Of a DNA stretch of 64,000 nt, positions 11,983 to 20,991 are shown piece by piece. Within the stretch, counting starts at the first letter, position 1. The number at the start of each line of letters is the position of its first letter. The stretch is taken from NCBI GenBank assembly GCA_032158295.1, contig CM063257.1, forward strand, positions 16,336,332 to 16,400,331, in the 5' to 3' direction. The stretch is from Pycnopodia helianthoides (lineage: Eukaryota > Echinodermata > Asteroidea > Forcipulatida > Asteriidae). Made by a program: the position numbers and the translations under genes. Under the pieces are notes generated by a model. It worked only from the letters and a program-made list of their open reading frames with translations. It was not told the origin of the DNA and made no database searches.

Positions 11983-13152
11983 TTGCGATGGATCCAGTTA
12001 TGGCACAACCGAAGTATGAGCAGGGTAATGTCCAATTCGCCCCAATGCAAGATGTTGCTGTGATCAACAGCCAACCGATGACCACAACCACTGTCATTCA
12101 GGTATGTTGCAGTGCCGTCATCTGTAGACCGATCCATTAGGCCCCGCCCCCTTAACATGTTGACCAATCACAGCATTGGCTGCATCACCACTGCACACGT
12201 GGGCAGCACATGTGCATCTCGCTAATGCCGCACTCACGACATGAACGTGGGCGCTTCATACGCGCGCGCGCATGTTTACTCTTCTAGTTGGATTTTAGCG
12301 TGTCGGACTTAATAATTTGTCGGACCTTCGGTTGTGATTGGTCTACACGTAAAGGGGCGGAGCTTATGGATCGGTCTATTGACTTTTCTTTTGTTGATCA
12401 ACAAACCGCGCTGGTTGGCATGGAGGGCAGAATATTTGCATAATATTCAATCGGGTACAGATGCTGTGACCAAATTCAAAATTTCTTTAAACTTTAAATA
12501 AAAAAAATACATCTTATGATTGGTTGCTTTGTTTCCAAAAATATGGCAGTTCTTATCCCCCAAAATTTGAATCTGAGAAACGTTTCTCAGATTGTGTATT
12601 CCTGTTTTCTCGTGACCCAGATGGCCGATCTATCTCAAACTTCTACAGGTTTGTCAGTTTATGTATATGGTGGATTACATAAAGTGCTTACACTGCCAGC
12701 AGCTGATTTGTTAGCGAAAACCAATTCTGTAATGTTCCTTCAAATAATCTCATTGTTGATATGATTAGGTGCATACCAGCAATGTGAACTACCCTAGAGG
12801 TATTCCACGTGAATGGTCTACTCCTCTCCTGGGATGCTTCGAAGACTGCGGTGGATGTAAGTATGTTTCGATTAAAAACAAAACATCAACAACTTCAGCA
12901 ACAGCAACAACAACAACAACAACAACAACAACTTCAGCAACAACAACAACACAACAACAACAGCAACAACAACAACAACAACTTCAGCAACAGCAACAAC
13001 AACAACAACAACAACTTCAGCAACAGCAACAACAACAACTTCAGCAACAGCAATAACAACAACAACAACTTCAGCAACAGCAACAACAACAACAACTTCA
13101 GCAACAGCAACAACAACAACTTCAGCAACAGCAATAACAACAACAACAACAA

Positions 13153-13183
<31 letters not shown>

Positions 13184-15913
13184 GACAGCGACAGCAGCAG
13201 CGCCAACAACAACAACATCAACAACAATAACAACAACAACAAAAACAACAACAACAACAACAAAAGCAACAGCAGCAGCACCAGCAACAACAACATCAAC
13301 ACCAGTACCATACAAAAACAAAAACGTACCCAGACACCTGATAAACCAGCCCAATAGGACAACAGGCAAACAAACGAGAAATCAAGCAGACAAACTTTCA
13401 AACTATCAAACAGACAGTCAATGTTATATTTTAGCAGCTGGTACCGCAACAATTTAATAGATGTTAAATGTTAAACCAAATAGTAATCTTCTTTATCCCC
13501 AGTGCAAATTTCACATCCCTTAAATTGTTGTGGTACCCGCTGCTAAAATAGAGGATTCGAACTGCCTCTAGCTGTCGTGCAATCTCGGTTGTCTTGTTGG
13601 TAAAAACATCTGCTCTAGAATGGCAAAGGTAGTGGGTTCAAATCCCACCCGAGTAATATGCCTATGTGGTTTATTTTTTACAGAACTCGGGAAAGTACTG
13701 AGTATACAGTGTTTACACACATCGGTGAAAGGATAAAACCAAACAATCGTCTTTATCCCCGGTGCAAATTTAACATCTTTTAAACCCTAAGACACATCAT
13801 TTCGTCTAAAGATATAACTACTTCTAGATGATATGCAAGTTGATTTACCTTATTTCCTTAGGTCTGATGGGATGGTTCTGTTTCCCCTGCTATGAGTGTC
13901 ACGTGTCCACTAAGATGGGGGAGTCCTGCTGCACTCCTTGCTGTTACCAAAACACCACCACGGCCATGAGGTTGCATTTCCGCGGACGTCACAACATCCA
14001 GGTTAGTTTCATTGTGCATAATTATGACGCCACAAGCCCAAACAGCGCCCTCACTGAGGTCAAAAGAAGGACTGTCATTGGCTGAGACTTGTGCGCGGCA
14101 CGTACAACCGTGCACGTTTTCAGCTATGGCGGCCAATGCAAGGGGTCTGTAAACCTTTCTTTTGTTGAACATCAAACTGCTTAGCAAAATGTTCAATCGC
14201 AGTACAGATCTGACAAAGCTCAACATTTCTGCAAACTTTCAATAAAAAATATATATACATGTACATCTTATGAATGGTTGCTTTGTTGCTTTGTTTCCAA
14301 CAAATTCGACACTATTTTGGAATGTTGGTGTAATATTTGTTACAAATTATGGCTATCCGTTTTTGCTTTGCATTTATGGCTTCCCATAATTTTCCAACCT
14401 TTCGACGATGCAAAAGAAAGGTCTATTGACTCCTTGCACCAACGTCGCAGGCGGCAACCGACTGCAACGCTTACCATTTCAGGAGTCATACACACGTGAC
14501 AGAGATTTTGAGCGTGTAAAAGCCGCGTCGCCTAAATTGCGCACTACACTGAAGCACACGGCGACAAGATTGCACAACCAATGTATTGTGAGCATGACGT
14601 CAGGTTAATCGGGTGAATACCTTAAAGGGAAGGTGTACGATTGGTAATCACTCAAAAATGAATGGCAATAAAAACTTACTTGTTAGACGTACAGCAGCTT
14701 TTGGTAGTATACAGCATTTTGAGAAATATTTCAATTCAAAATAGTGTGGCTATGGAAAAATGTGTAAGTGTTTTATCCCCCGAAATCTGAATCTGAGAAA
14801 CGTCAGAAACGTTTCTCACATTGTGCATTCCTATTAGGGGTTATTATTCCTCATGCGTGGACATATTCGCTGCGGATTTTGGCGATATTTCAAAAACGCG
14901 ACCACCCTTTAAAATGTATTTTAACAGGTTAATTTTATTGTTTAATCATATATAAATTTAGATATCTATATTTATATATGATTAAACAATCAAACGGTCT
15001 AAAAAAAACAAAGGTATACTTTGCTTTAAACCTAAAATGCGAGATGCATACAATTTCACCCTACACTGATAACAGTTAAACGTGAAGCATTTAACATAGA
15101 AAAAAAAGTGGGTCAGTTGGTGTTAGCATAAATACCTCAGAAAAATGTTCTTTAAAGAAATATGATTAAAGGGAACTCAATAAAGAGAATCACTAAATCT
15201 TCCTTTTTTCCGATTCGGAGAAAAATTAATAATTAAAGTTAATATCTTGTCAGGGTGTTACTGTTATTATTTTGTCAAGTAATGAACCACAAGGGAAACT
15301 GACTGACTTACCCAGTCAGTTTCCCTTGTGGTTCATTACTTGACATTTAAATTGAAAAAGTCGCATCCCCTCAAGGTGATCCCGTGGCTGCTGCTTCCCA
15401 GGTTGTATCGTAAACTTGGGTGTGATCCCTGGCTACACGGCAGTTAACGGTTGTATGGCTTCTGACTGGCACCCCGAACAAAGATATTGACAAAATAGGG
15501 AGACCGCCAATATAGGGCTAGATAGCTCAGTTGGTAGAGCGCCGGTACGTTAATCCGGAGGTCGTTGGTTCAAATCCCGCTCTAGTCAATTTTTCTTTGT
15601 TCAACCCCCATACTGTTATTATTTTGTATATGTTTCTGGTAAGTGAATTTAATAACTGTAGCTCACAAGCCTGGGGATACCTACAAACAATCCATCCTGC
15701 TTTTCTTTGCAATGCGAGGTTCGTATGCTATGTAATGTTGTTCTTGTATTATTTTGCTTTTTAAATTTTGAATTGATTTTTTATATATGTTTTTTTCATA
15801 CACAGGGAAATATGATCAACGATTCCTGTGTTGGTTGCTGGTGTCGGCAGTGCGCACTTTGCCAGATCTCCAGGGAGATTGACAACATGCAGATGGGCCG
15901 GGCCATCCCCTAA
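11983..15913 (+). CDS. PLAC8 (cornifelin-like) family protein, gene 1, 149 aa
   Basis: Hand-spliced from four coding exons: 11988-12101 (ATG at 11988), 12769-12856, 13862-14001 and 15806-15913 (stop TAA 15911-15913). All introns are GT-AG; the phases (0, 1, 0) join without a break. A 3' splice site just before 11983 shows that at least one upstream non-coding exon exists, which I could not place. Residues 1-38 are a Gln/Thr/Pro-rich head; residues 53-140 carry the PLAC8 pattern: WSTPLLGCFEDCGGC, GWFCFPCYEC, GESCCTPCC and CWCRQCALCQISREI. These cysteine clusters and the final CxxC-x-Q-x(2)-RE block are the family signature; there is no signal peptide, and the cysteine/aromatic-rich middle may associate with membrane. 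Family members include cornifelin, PLAC8/onzin and plant FCR-type proteins; the molecular role is not settled. Gene 2 downstream is a tandem paralogue. The introns are full of repeats, including a CAA/CAG array in intron 2 that is not coding. Confidence 0.9.
12122..12388. mobile_element. GC-box/CCAAT-bearing MITE in PLAC8-1 intron 1
   Basis: Left TAGACCGATCCATTAGGCCC and right GGAGCTTATGGATCGGTCTA are inverted. Each arm carries a GC box (CCCCGCCCC or GGGGCGG) and a CCAAT (GACCAATCAC or GTGATTGGTC), so it carries promoter-like sites by itself. Half-copy at 17285-17345. Confidence 0.78.
12604..12745 (+). mobile_element. Family A fragment just upstream of PLAC8-1 exon 2
   Basis: It starts at TTTTCTCGTGACCCAGATGG and runs to the right end CAATTCTGTAATGTTCCTT, leaving about 25 bases before the exon 2 acceptor (12768). 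It may supply part of the intron's 3' context. Just before it is a family-C fragment (GAGAAACGTTTCTCAGATTG, 12570-12600). Confidence 0.75.
12880..13312. repeat. CAA/CAG/CTT-rich trinucleotide array in PLAC8-1 intron 2
   Basis: About 430 bp of (CAA)n broken by AACTTCAGCAACAGCAA motifs that recur every 27-45 bp, plus a (CAGCAA/CGACAG)n part at 13150-13205. It begins 24 bp after exon 2 (ends 12856) and gives long poly-Q, poly-N/S, poly-V and poly-L frames that are artefacts. Confidence 0.93.
13560..13760 (+). mobile_element. Another tRNA-related repeat in a PLAC8-1 intron
   Basis: AGAATGGCAAAGGTAGTGGG with B box GGGTTCAAATCCCACCC, followed by a body with GGGAAAGTACTGAGTATACA. A similar body (AGAATGGCAAAGTCCTGAGT ... 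GAGGCACTGAGTATGG) lies at 50,210-50,285 without the B box. Confidence 0.5.
14622..15029 (+). mobile_element. Family C TTAA element in PLAC8-1 intron 3
   Basis: TTAAAGGGAAGGTGTACGAT to AAAGGTATACTTTGCTTTAA, with TTAA on both sides. It also holds a short internal palindrome (TATATAAATTTAGATATC region, about 14948-14975). Confidence 0.85.
15273..15345. repeat. Perfect 33-bp inverted repeat, 7-nt loop
   Basis: Arms 15273-15305 and 15313-15345 are perfect reverse complements (TCAAGTAATGAACCACAAGG in the left arm) around ACTTACC. It lies in PLAC8-1 intron 3. It would form a strong hairpin in DNA or RNA; there is no sign of a mature microRNA-type bulged stem. Confidence 0.93.
15520..15592 (+). mobile_element. 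tRNA-like SINE head (Asn-anticodon-like)
   Basis: A full cloverleaf can be drawn: acceptor GGCTAGA with TCTAGTC, D arm GCTCAGTTGGTAGAGC, anticodon loop ACGTTAA (GTT), T arm with GGTTCAAATCCC. But position 33 is C instead of T and the anticodon stem has a T-T mismatch, and the same GGTTCAAATCCCGCTCTAG pattern is common as a SINE head. I read it as tRNA-derived repeat in the last intron of PLAC8 gene 1, not a working tRNA. Confidence 0.6.
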
Positions 15914-15934
15914 CTCAGCACAACGCTTATACGA

Positions 15935-16105
15935 GACTATGGCCTTTGCGAAACCATGGCCTAGGCTCAGGCTTAGGCTTAGGCTTAGGCTCCGGCATTG
16001 GCACCGTCTGCCTGTTTGAAGTCCCATACCGACTGATATACGTTTTCAAAATGGCTGATGGAGCCTATGCCTAAGTTAAAGCCGGAGTTTCGAAAAGGGC
16101 CTAAA
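15935..16105. mobile_element. Foldback element in the PLAC8-1 3' UTR region
   Basis: GGCCTTTGCGAAACCATGGC and GGAGTTTCGAAAAGGGCC are inverted. It lies 20 bp past the stop codon, so it may be transcribed as 3' UTR. It contains AGGCTTAGGCTTAGGCTTAG. Confidence 0.65.
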
Positions 16106-16929
16106 CATGAGATTACGAGCGGCAAAATTTGCTAAGATAATGTTGGGCATGTACTAGCTTAGAATGTTAATGACCTTGGCCTTAGTTATCAACGTCATGA
16201 CGTCATGTCTTCGCTAAGCACTACTTACTAGGCTTAGAGTTTTTGCTTATAGGTTTTACTTCACTTGTTTCTTGAGACCCTCGCATAAAGCGCTTTATAA
16301 ATAGTAAGTTTTTACTATTATTATTACTATTATTATTGTTGTTTTTGTTGTTGTTATTGTTATTATTATTATTACTGTGGCCTTATCAGCTGATTGCTCG
16401 TTTTCTGATATTAGTTCTTGTTGTTTAGATACCCGTGAATTGACTAGAAGAGTTGTACTAAGTACTTTAGTGTCGAATTTCTTATGACATTTTGCCTTGT
16501 CTGATTTGTTGTTGCATTTATTGGATATCACATAACTCGAAAAAAAGACTGCTAAATTGTGTTTAAAAAAAAATAAAATAAGAAAACCACACTTTTAAAC
16601 TTACTACTTGTCCTTAAAAAAACAAATCCCACAATGCGTTGCATTAGAAAAATGCAAGGATTAGAAATACACTATGCATTCAAGGTAACAACGAATAGCA
16701 TAATGAAAATCATTACCCCTCTTGCATTAGTTAATAGAAGCTGTTATGACAAAAGTTACTTTCAAAAAATGTTTTATAAAATTACTCACTTGACTCAAGT
16801 CTAACTAAGCGAGGTTTGTGTCAAGCCTGACCAGAAAATATCAGTTATTCTTATAAAAAACGTAAACATATGTACTTAAAAAAAGGAAGGTAATATAACA
16901 GTTTTTATCTTAGACCACCAAACCGTACG

Positions 16930-17232
16930 CTCAAGTGCTGCTCGCCGCGCCGCGATTGCTGGGACGCTGGCAGCGAAAAGTCTGCGCCGTTGTCATGATT
17001 TAGTTTTTGTTTTGTTGCAACAAATTAAAAGGTCAGTGTTCTACGTAATTACGTCAAGCTGTTCTGTCAGGAAATTGTGTGAATCGTTGAGGAAGACAAT
17101 AACATCGCATAAAACAATTAAAAGGAACAAAAAGAAGAGACAAAAATGCCAACGGTAATTTGTTTAAAAAAAGAAACGTGCGTTGCCAGCGTCCCAGCAA
17201 TGGCGGCGCAGCGTTCAGCACTTGCACGTACG
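16930..17232. repeat. Large inverted repeat (about 55-60 bp arms)
   Basis: The left arm 16933-16980 (CAAGTGCTGCTCGCCGCGCC, TTGCTGGGACGCTGGCAGCG) pairs with 17174-17230 (GCCAGCGTCCCAGCAATGG, GTTCAGCACTTGCACGTACG). The spacer is about 195 bp. Just right of it, TGATTGGTC...GGGGCGGGG recalls the element at 12120-12390. Confidence 0.8.
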
Positions 17233-18445
17233 TATTGGTATCAGAACCTTCTCAAATGACGTCACTATTGTGCTCAGAGATTTCGCGGCTGTGATTGGTC
17301 AAATAAAAAATGGGGCGGGGCTTCCTGGATCGATGTATTGGTGGCACTGCGCCGGTGTAGCCTCGTTTTAGATTAAAATAGTGACGTCATGCATAATTAT
17401 TTAGAGAGGCGTGTAGAAGTGTGACGTCATTAAGAAGGTTGTTTTGTTTTATCACCATTGTTCTGGTGTTTACTAGTTACACAGCAAAGTTATGTAACAA
17501 CTTCTTACTCTATTTACAAAACAATTAGTTTAGTGATACCGATTTACTTATTTACTATATTATTATTAACCATACTCAGATCTTTGTATTTTGATTAGTG
17601 GAAACACGCTTCACGTGTCAACCTTAGTGTTGTCATGTATTGAACCTTCGCGATGCTCTAACATTTAATATTGGATTCCAATATGGAAAATATCGGACGC
17701 TTCGCAGCGTCGTTTCCCAAAATCCTTACCCGTTTTGTCCAAACGAAACATGGTCATGTCTTGTGAAGTAACAAGGATCAATGTTGAGTTATTAAAAAAT
17801 GTATTGTGTAACGTGCATTTTCACAGACTATAACCACACGGCAAAGTCGGGCTCTTCCATTTAAATCGGCTTCACCTCATAAAATGGAATAGTCCAGATT
17901 TCACCTCGTGATTATATTCTGGGACAATGTGCTAAAATGCATCTAGTATGTATATATTATTATTTGTTTAACTTTTCAAAACTTTCATTACCGATCTGAT
18001 CGTGTTTACATTAATAATTATATTTGCATCATTTGCGCCAGAATGAAAAAAAATTCACTTTTTGGGCCCAACTATAATCAGCTATTAAAAATCATCTGTT
18101 CAAATTGGGCAACATTTTACACAGCTGCCTCAAGGCAGAAAATGTTGCTTAATAATTTTCTGCTCAGCAAAAATAAGCAAGATACCAGTCACAAACGGTG
18201 CGTGTGATGCCCTGATATGATTGTTATGGATTTAGCAGATTCTTCTGGTCGTTAGTTGGCAGCAGACAAAGCATTCCATTGCTTACGGGGTTCCAAGAAA
18301 GCGCACATTTTCCGAGAACGGTGGACTTACGTGGGGCCGTTTCGACAAGGCTGCACAACATTTAGCTATACCCCAAAAAACAATTAAATGCTGACCAGAA
18401 TAAGGTTACAAGCAAAAATCCATGTCACATGTACTGTCTGTAACC

Positions 18446-18470
18446 ATGGAGCTATAAATTATAGCTCCAT
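18446..18470. repeat. Perfect palindrome (12 + 1 + 12)
   Basis: ATGGAGCTATAA, A, TTATAGCTCCAT. The inverted match continues weakly outward (CTGTAACC...). It lies inside a diverged element related to 27507-27685. Confidence 0.85.
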
Positions 18471-19179
18471 GCTGTAACTGGTGTCCTGCTTAGCAGAAGT
18501 TGTTAGGCAAAGTTTTATTCTTGAGCAGGTCTGTAAAATTGGGCACTGCTGCCCTATACCGTCACAGAAAGTCCCTCTTTCCGTGCATGTTGAGATTGGG
18601 GTATAAACTTATCGTATTGTACTAGTTAAACCTTCTTTAGCTATTTATTTCGGGTAAGCGGGACACTGTTAAAAGCACCTTTTTGGATGATGTTATATAA
18701 TAAAAGATCCATTTCACAAAATGTTAACTTTGTTATAACTTTTAACATCTGTTTGTTAATAGGATTTTTTATTTTTTTTTTGTCGGGGGGGGGGGGACTT
18801 TAAGTGCATAAATTTGTGGAGAATGGAGCTAAGTATGCCACGACTAAATTGTCAAAATAATGCTACTTTTCTATTAGGAAACAGTTACTTAGTCATCTCT
18901 TATCAGCTAGTTTTTCACAATGAGCAAGATTTTTAGTTGAATTTAAACTAAAAAGCATTATTTGTTAATCATAATCACATATAATTTGACCTAGCTGGTC
19001 TGGACATGTTCATTACATGTCATAAATCCATGTACATCATGAGCAACAAGTTTATACAAAAAGAAGCCATTTTTGGTTGCCTTTTTTCAAAAAAAAGAAA
19101 AGTGCCTGGTAGTAATCTTTCTAAACACCAATATTTTTATCTTCGATATTTTTGTTCTAAAGTAACCTTATTTAAATGC

Positions 19180-19562
19180 AGGACAAACTTTTGGTAAGTG
19201 TCAAAGACTAATATCTTCACTAGGTGTATTTCAACATATGCATAAAATAACAAACCTGAGGAAAATGTTGGCTCAATTGGATCATCGAAGTTGCAAGAAA
19301 ATTTGAAAGAAAAAAACAGCTTTGTTGCATCCAATTTGTGAATTTCAAACGCCCCCAAAAGGCTTCATGCCTGAAGCCTTTCCCAAATTCAGATAATTAT
19401 TTTATTGAAAAAATACATCTTTCTCAAAAACAACCTTGCTTCAGAGGGAGTCGTTTCTTATTATGTTTTTATACTATCAGCAGCTCTCAGGTTATCAAGT
19501 CAGCTGTTATGGTAGTGTCTTTCTTGAGTAATTACCAAAGGTATCCACTGCCTTTAAACATG
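19180..19562. mobile_element. Family B repeat with internal foldback
   Basis: Ends GGACAAACTTTTGGTAAG and ACCAAAGGTATCCACTGCC; the interior includes GGCTTCATGCCTGAAGCC, a short hairpin at about 19361-19378. Non-coding. Confidence 0.7.
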
Positions 19563-20149
19563 TTTTTAATGAGGGTCGGATACCAGTTGTTTTGGGCATA
19601 ACTCTGCATTTATTATCGCTGTCCTCTCTTCCACTCACGTTAAGATTTCGGAAAATCTGTACTTTTCGTGTAAAACTTTTTATGATATAGTAACTTTTCA
19701 CATAAAAGACTGCCTTGTGGATTTGACAGCTGGGTTCATCATGCCTGACTTCAATGTACATTTCCTTTATTTATTCATTTAATTGTAATGATTGTTTTCT
19801 TACTTTTTCAATAAATACATGCATTTTTGCATGTCCATTTAGGGACTCCTTACGTTTGGAACTATGCTAACCGTGCAACAACAAGATGTTTGATTGGTTG
19901 CTGGGTGGAGTTTAGGTCCAAAGGTTTTTACCTCCATTGTTTAAGGTGTATCTTTACCCTTCTCAAATTCCATCCCTGTAAATGCATCCCGCCTTTCCAT
20001 TATTGCAGCCAATCACCTTAGCAAAACACCTGTTCTCCCACCAGACTAAGCTATTCAGCTTCTTTTGTGTTAATTGAAACACCACGCATGGGCATTGTAT
20101 TACCCGCCACCGCTTTCGAGAAAATGTGTACCAGCTAATATTAGGTCTT

Positions 20150-20295
20150 ATATCAGATGTAGCGTCTTGCAGGAGCGCGAACCAGTTAAACAGAAAACCA
20201 GTTCGCCATTTGATGAGGTCGTTTAGACACTACATGTTTTAGATTTGTCCTCTCCAAGCTGAACTCAATCCTGTCTGGACGGGATTTGTACAGAG
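20150..20295 (+). promoter_or_regulatory. Candidate promoter and 5' UTR exon of PLAC8-like gene 2
   Basis: A TATA-like CTTATATCAG lies near 20147-20156. About 140 bases on there is a strong splice donor (CAGAG followed by GTAAGT at 20296), about 700 bp before the acceptor at 20990-20991 that opens the first coding exon. A transcription start near 20175-20185 and a non-coding first exon ending at 20295 would fit. This is inference from signal spacing; RNA ends would decide it. Confidence 0.35.
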
Positions 20296-20792
20296 GTAAG
20301 TCATGGTTGTGTTTGTTTGACACCTGATTTGTACTTGTAGGTAAGATTGTGTCTGCTATGAGTGCGAGAAATAAGATAGGTTCGAAGATGAGCAATAGTG
20401 AATAGGGCCCAGGAGTAAATTACTGCAGTTAACGTTATGCACAGCAGTCGCACTATTTAGCGTCAACTGAACTACTATTTCGTTACTCGGCAGAGTCCTA
20501 AAAATCCTGCGCATTGACAAATACTGTATCTGAATTCTGAATGCACAAAATCGCTAAATACTTAACAACTCATTAATGTGTTCATCAAGTATTTTTTTGG
20601 TGTACAGCCTTTCCTCATGTCAGTACAAACAAAAAGGTGAAAATCACTTGTCTCGGACACTTAGCTCAGCGTGTTCAGTTGAGTGATTACTTCATCCCTA
20701 TGCGTTTGTTCACAAATTAATCAATCGCCGGGGTCAATATACCTAAATATATACATATATATGTACATTTATATACACTGCACATTTTTTGA

Positions 20793-20962
20793 GTATTAAC
20801 CCTCCTACTCTCAGTGACTCCTGGCGACATTTTCCAGTGAGTTGACCAACCATTTGAAACCATTCGACTGCCAAGGCTGTGTACGGTGGCAAAACTGTGC
20901 ACAGAACTGAAAAAACAACACAGTGAATGGTATTGAATGGTCAGACAGCAAGAGGGTTAATA
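20793..20962. mobile_element. Small TIR element related to the 110-bp satellite
   Basis: Left GTATTAACCCTCCTACTCTC and right GACAGCAAGAGGGTTAATAC are inverted. Its right end (GGTATTGAATGGTCAGACAG) is the core of the satellite at 37810-39195. It ends about 30 bp before the first coding exon of PLAC8-2. Confidence 0.75.
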
Positions 20963-20991
20963 CATTACATATCCTTTTTTCATTGTTGCAG

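Larger units (their letters stand above)
16110..19175. other. Intergenic, mainly unannotated, between the PLAC8 genes
   Basis: Apart from the inverted repeat (16930-17232), a (TTATTA)n tract (16315-16375), a palindrome and a G run (18783-18796), I see no gene. An AATAAA at about 16570 could end PLAC8-1 transcripts, about 660 bp after the stop. Confidence 0.4.

Noticed and set aside
12769..13452. Poly-Q, poly-N/S, poly-V/A and poly-L frames of up to 182 codons
   Set aside because: They come from the CAA/CAG array, which lies in intron 2 of PLAC8-1; the exon 2 donor and exon 3 acceptor bracket it in the correct phase.
15520..15592. tRNA-Asn gene
   Set aside because: Position 33 is C, the anticodon stem has a mismatch, and the sequence continues as a repeat typical of SINE heads.
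15960..16000. Telomeric (TTAGGC)n tract
   Set aside because: Only about four units, inside a foldback element that has relatives elsewhere; no array.
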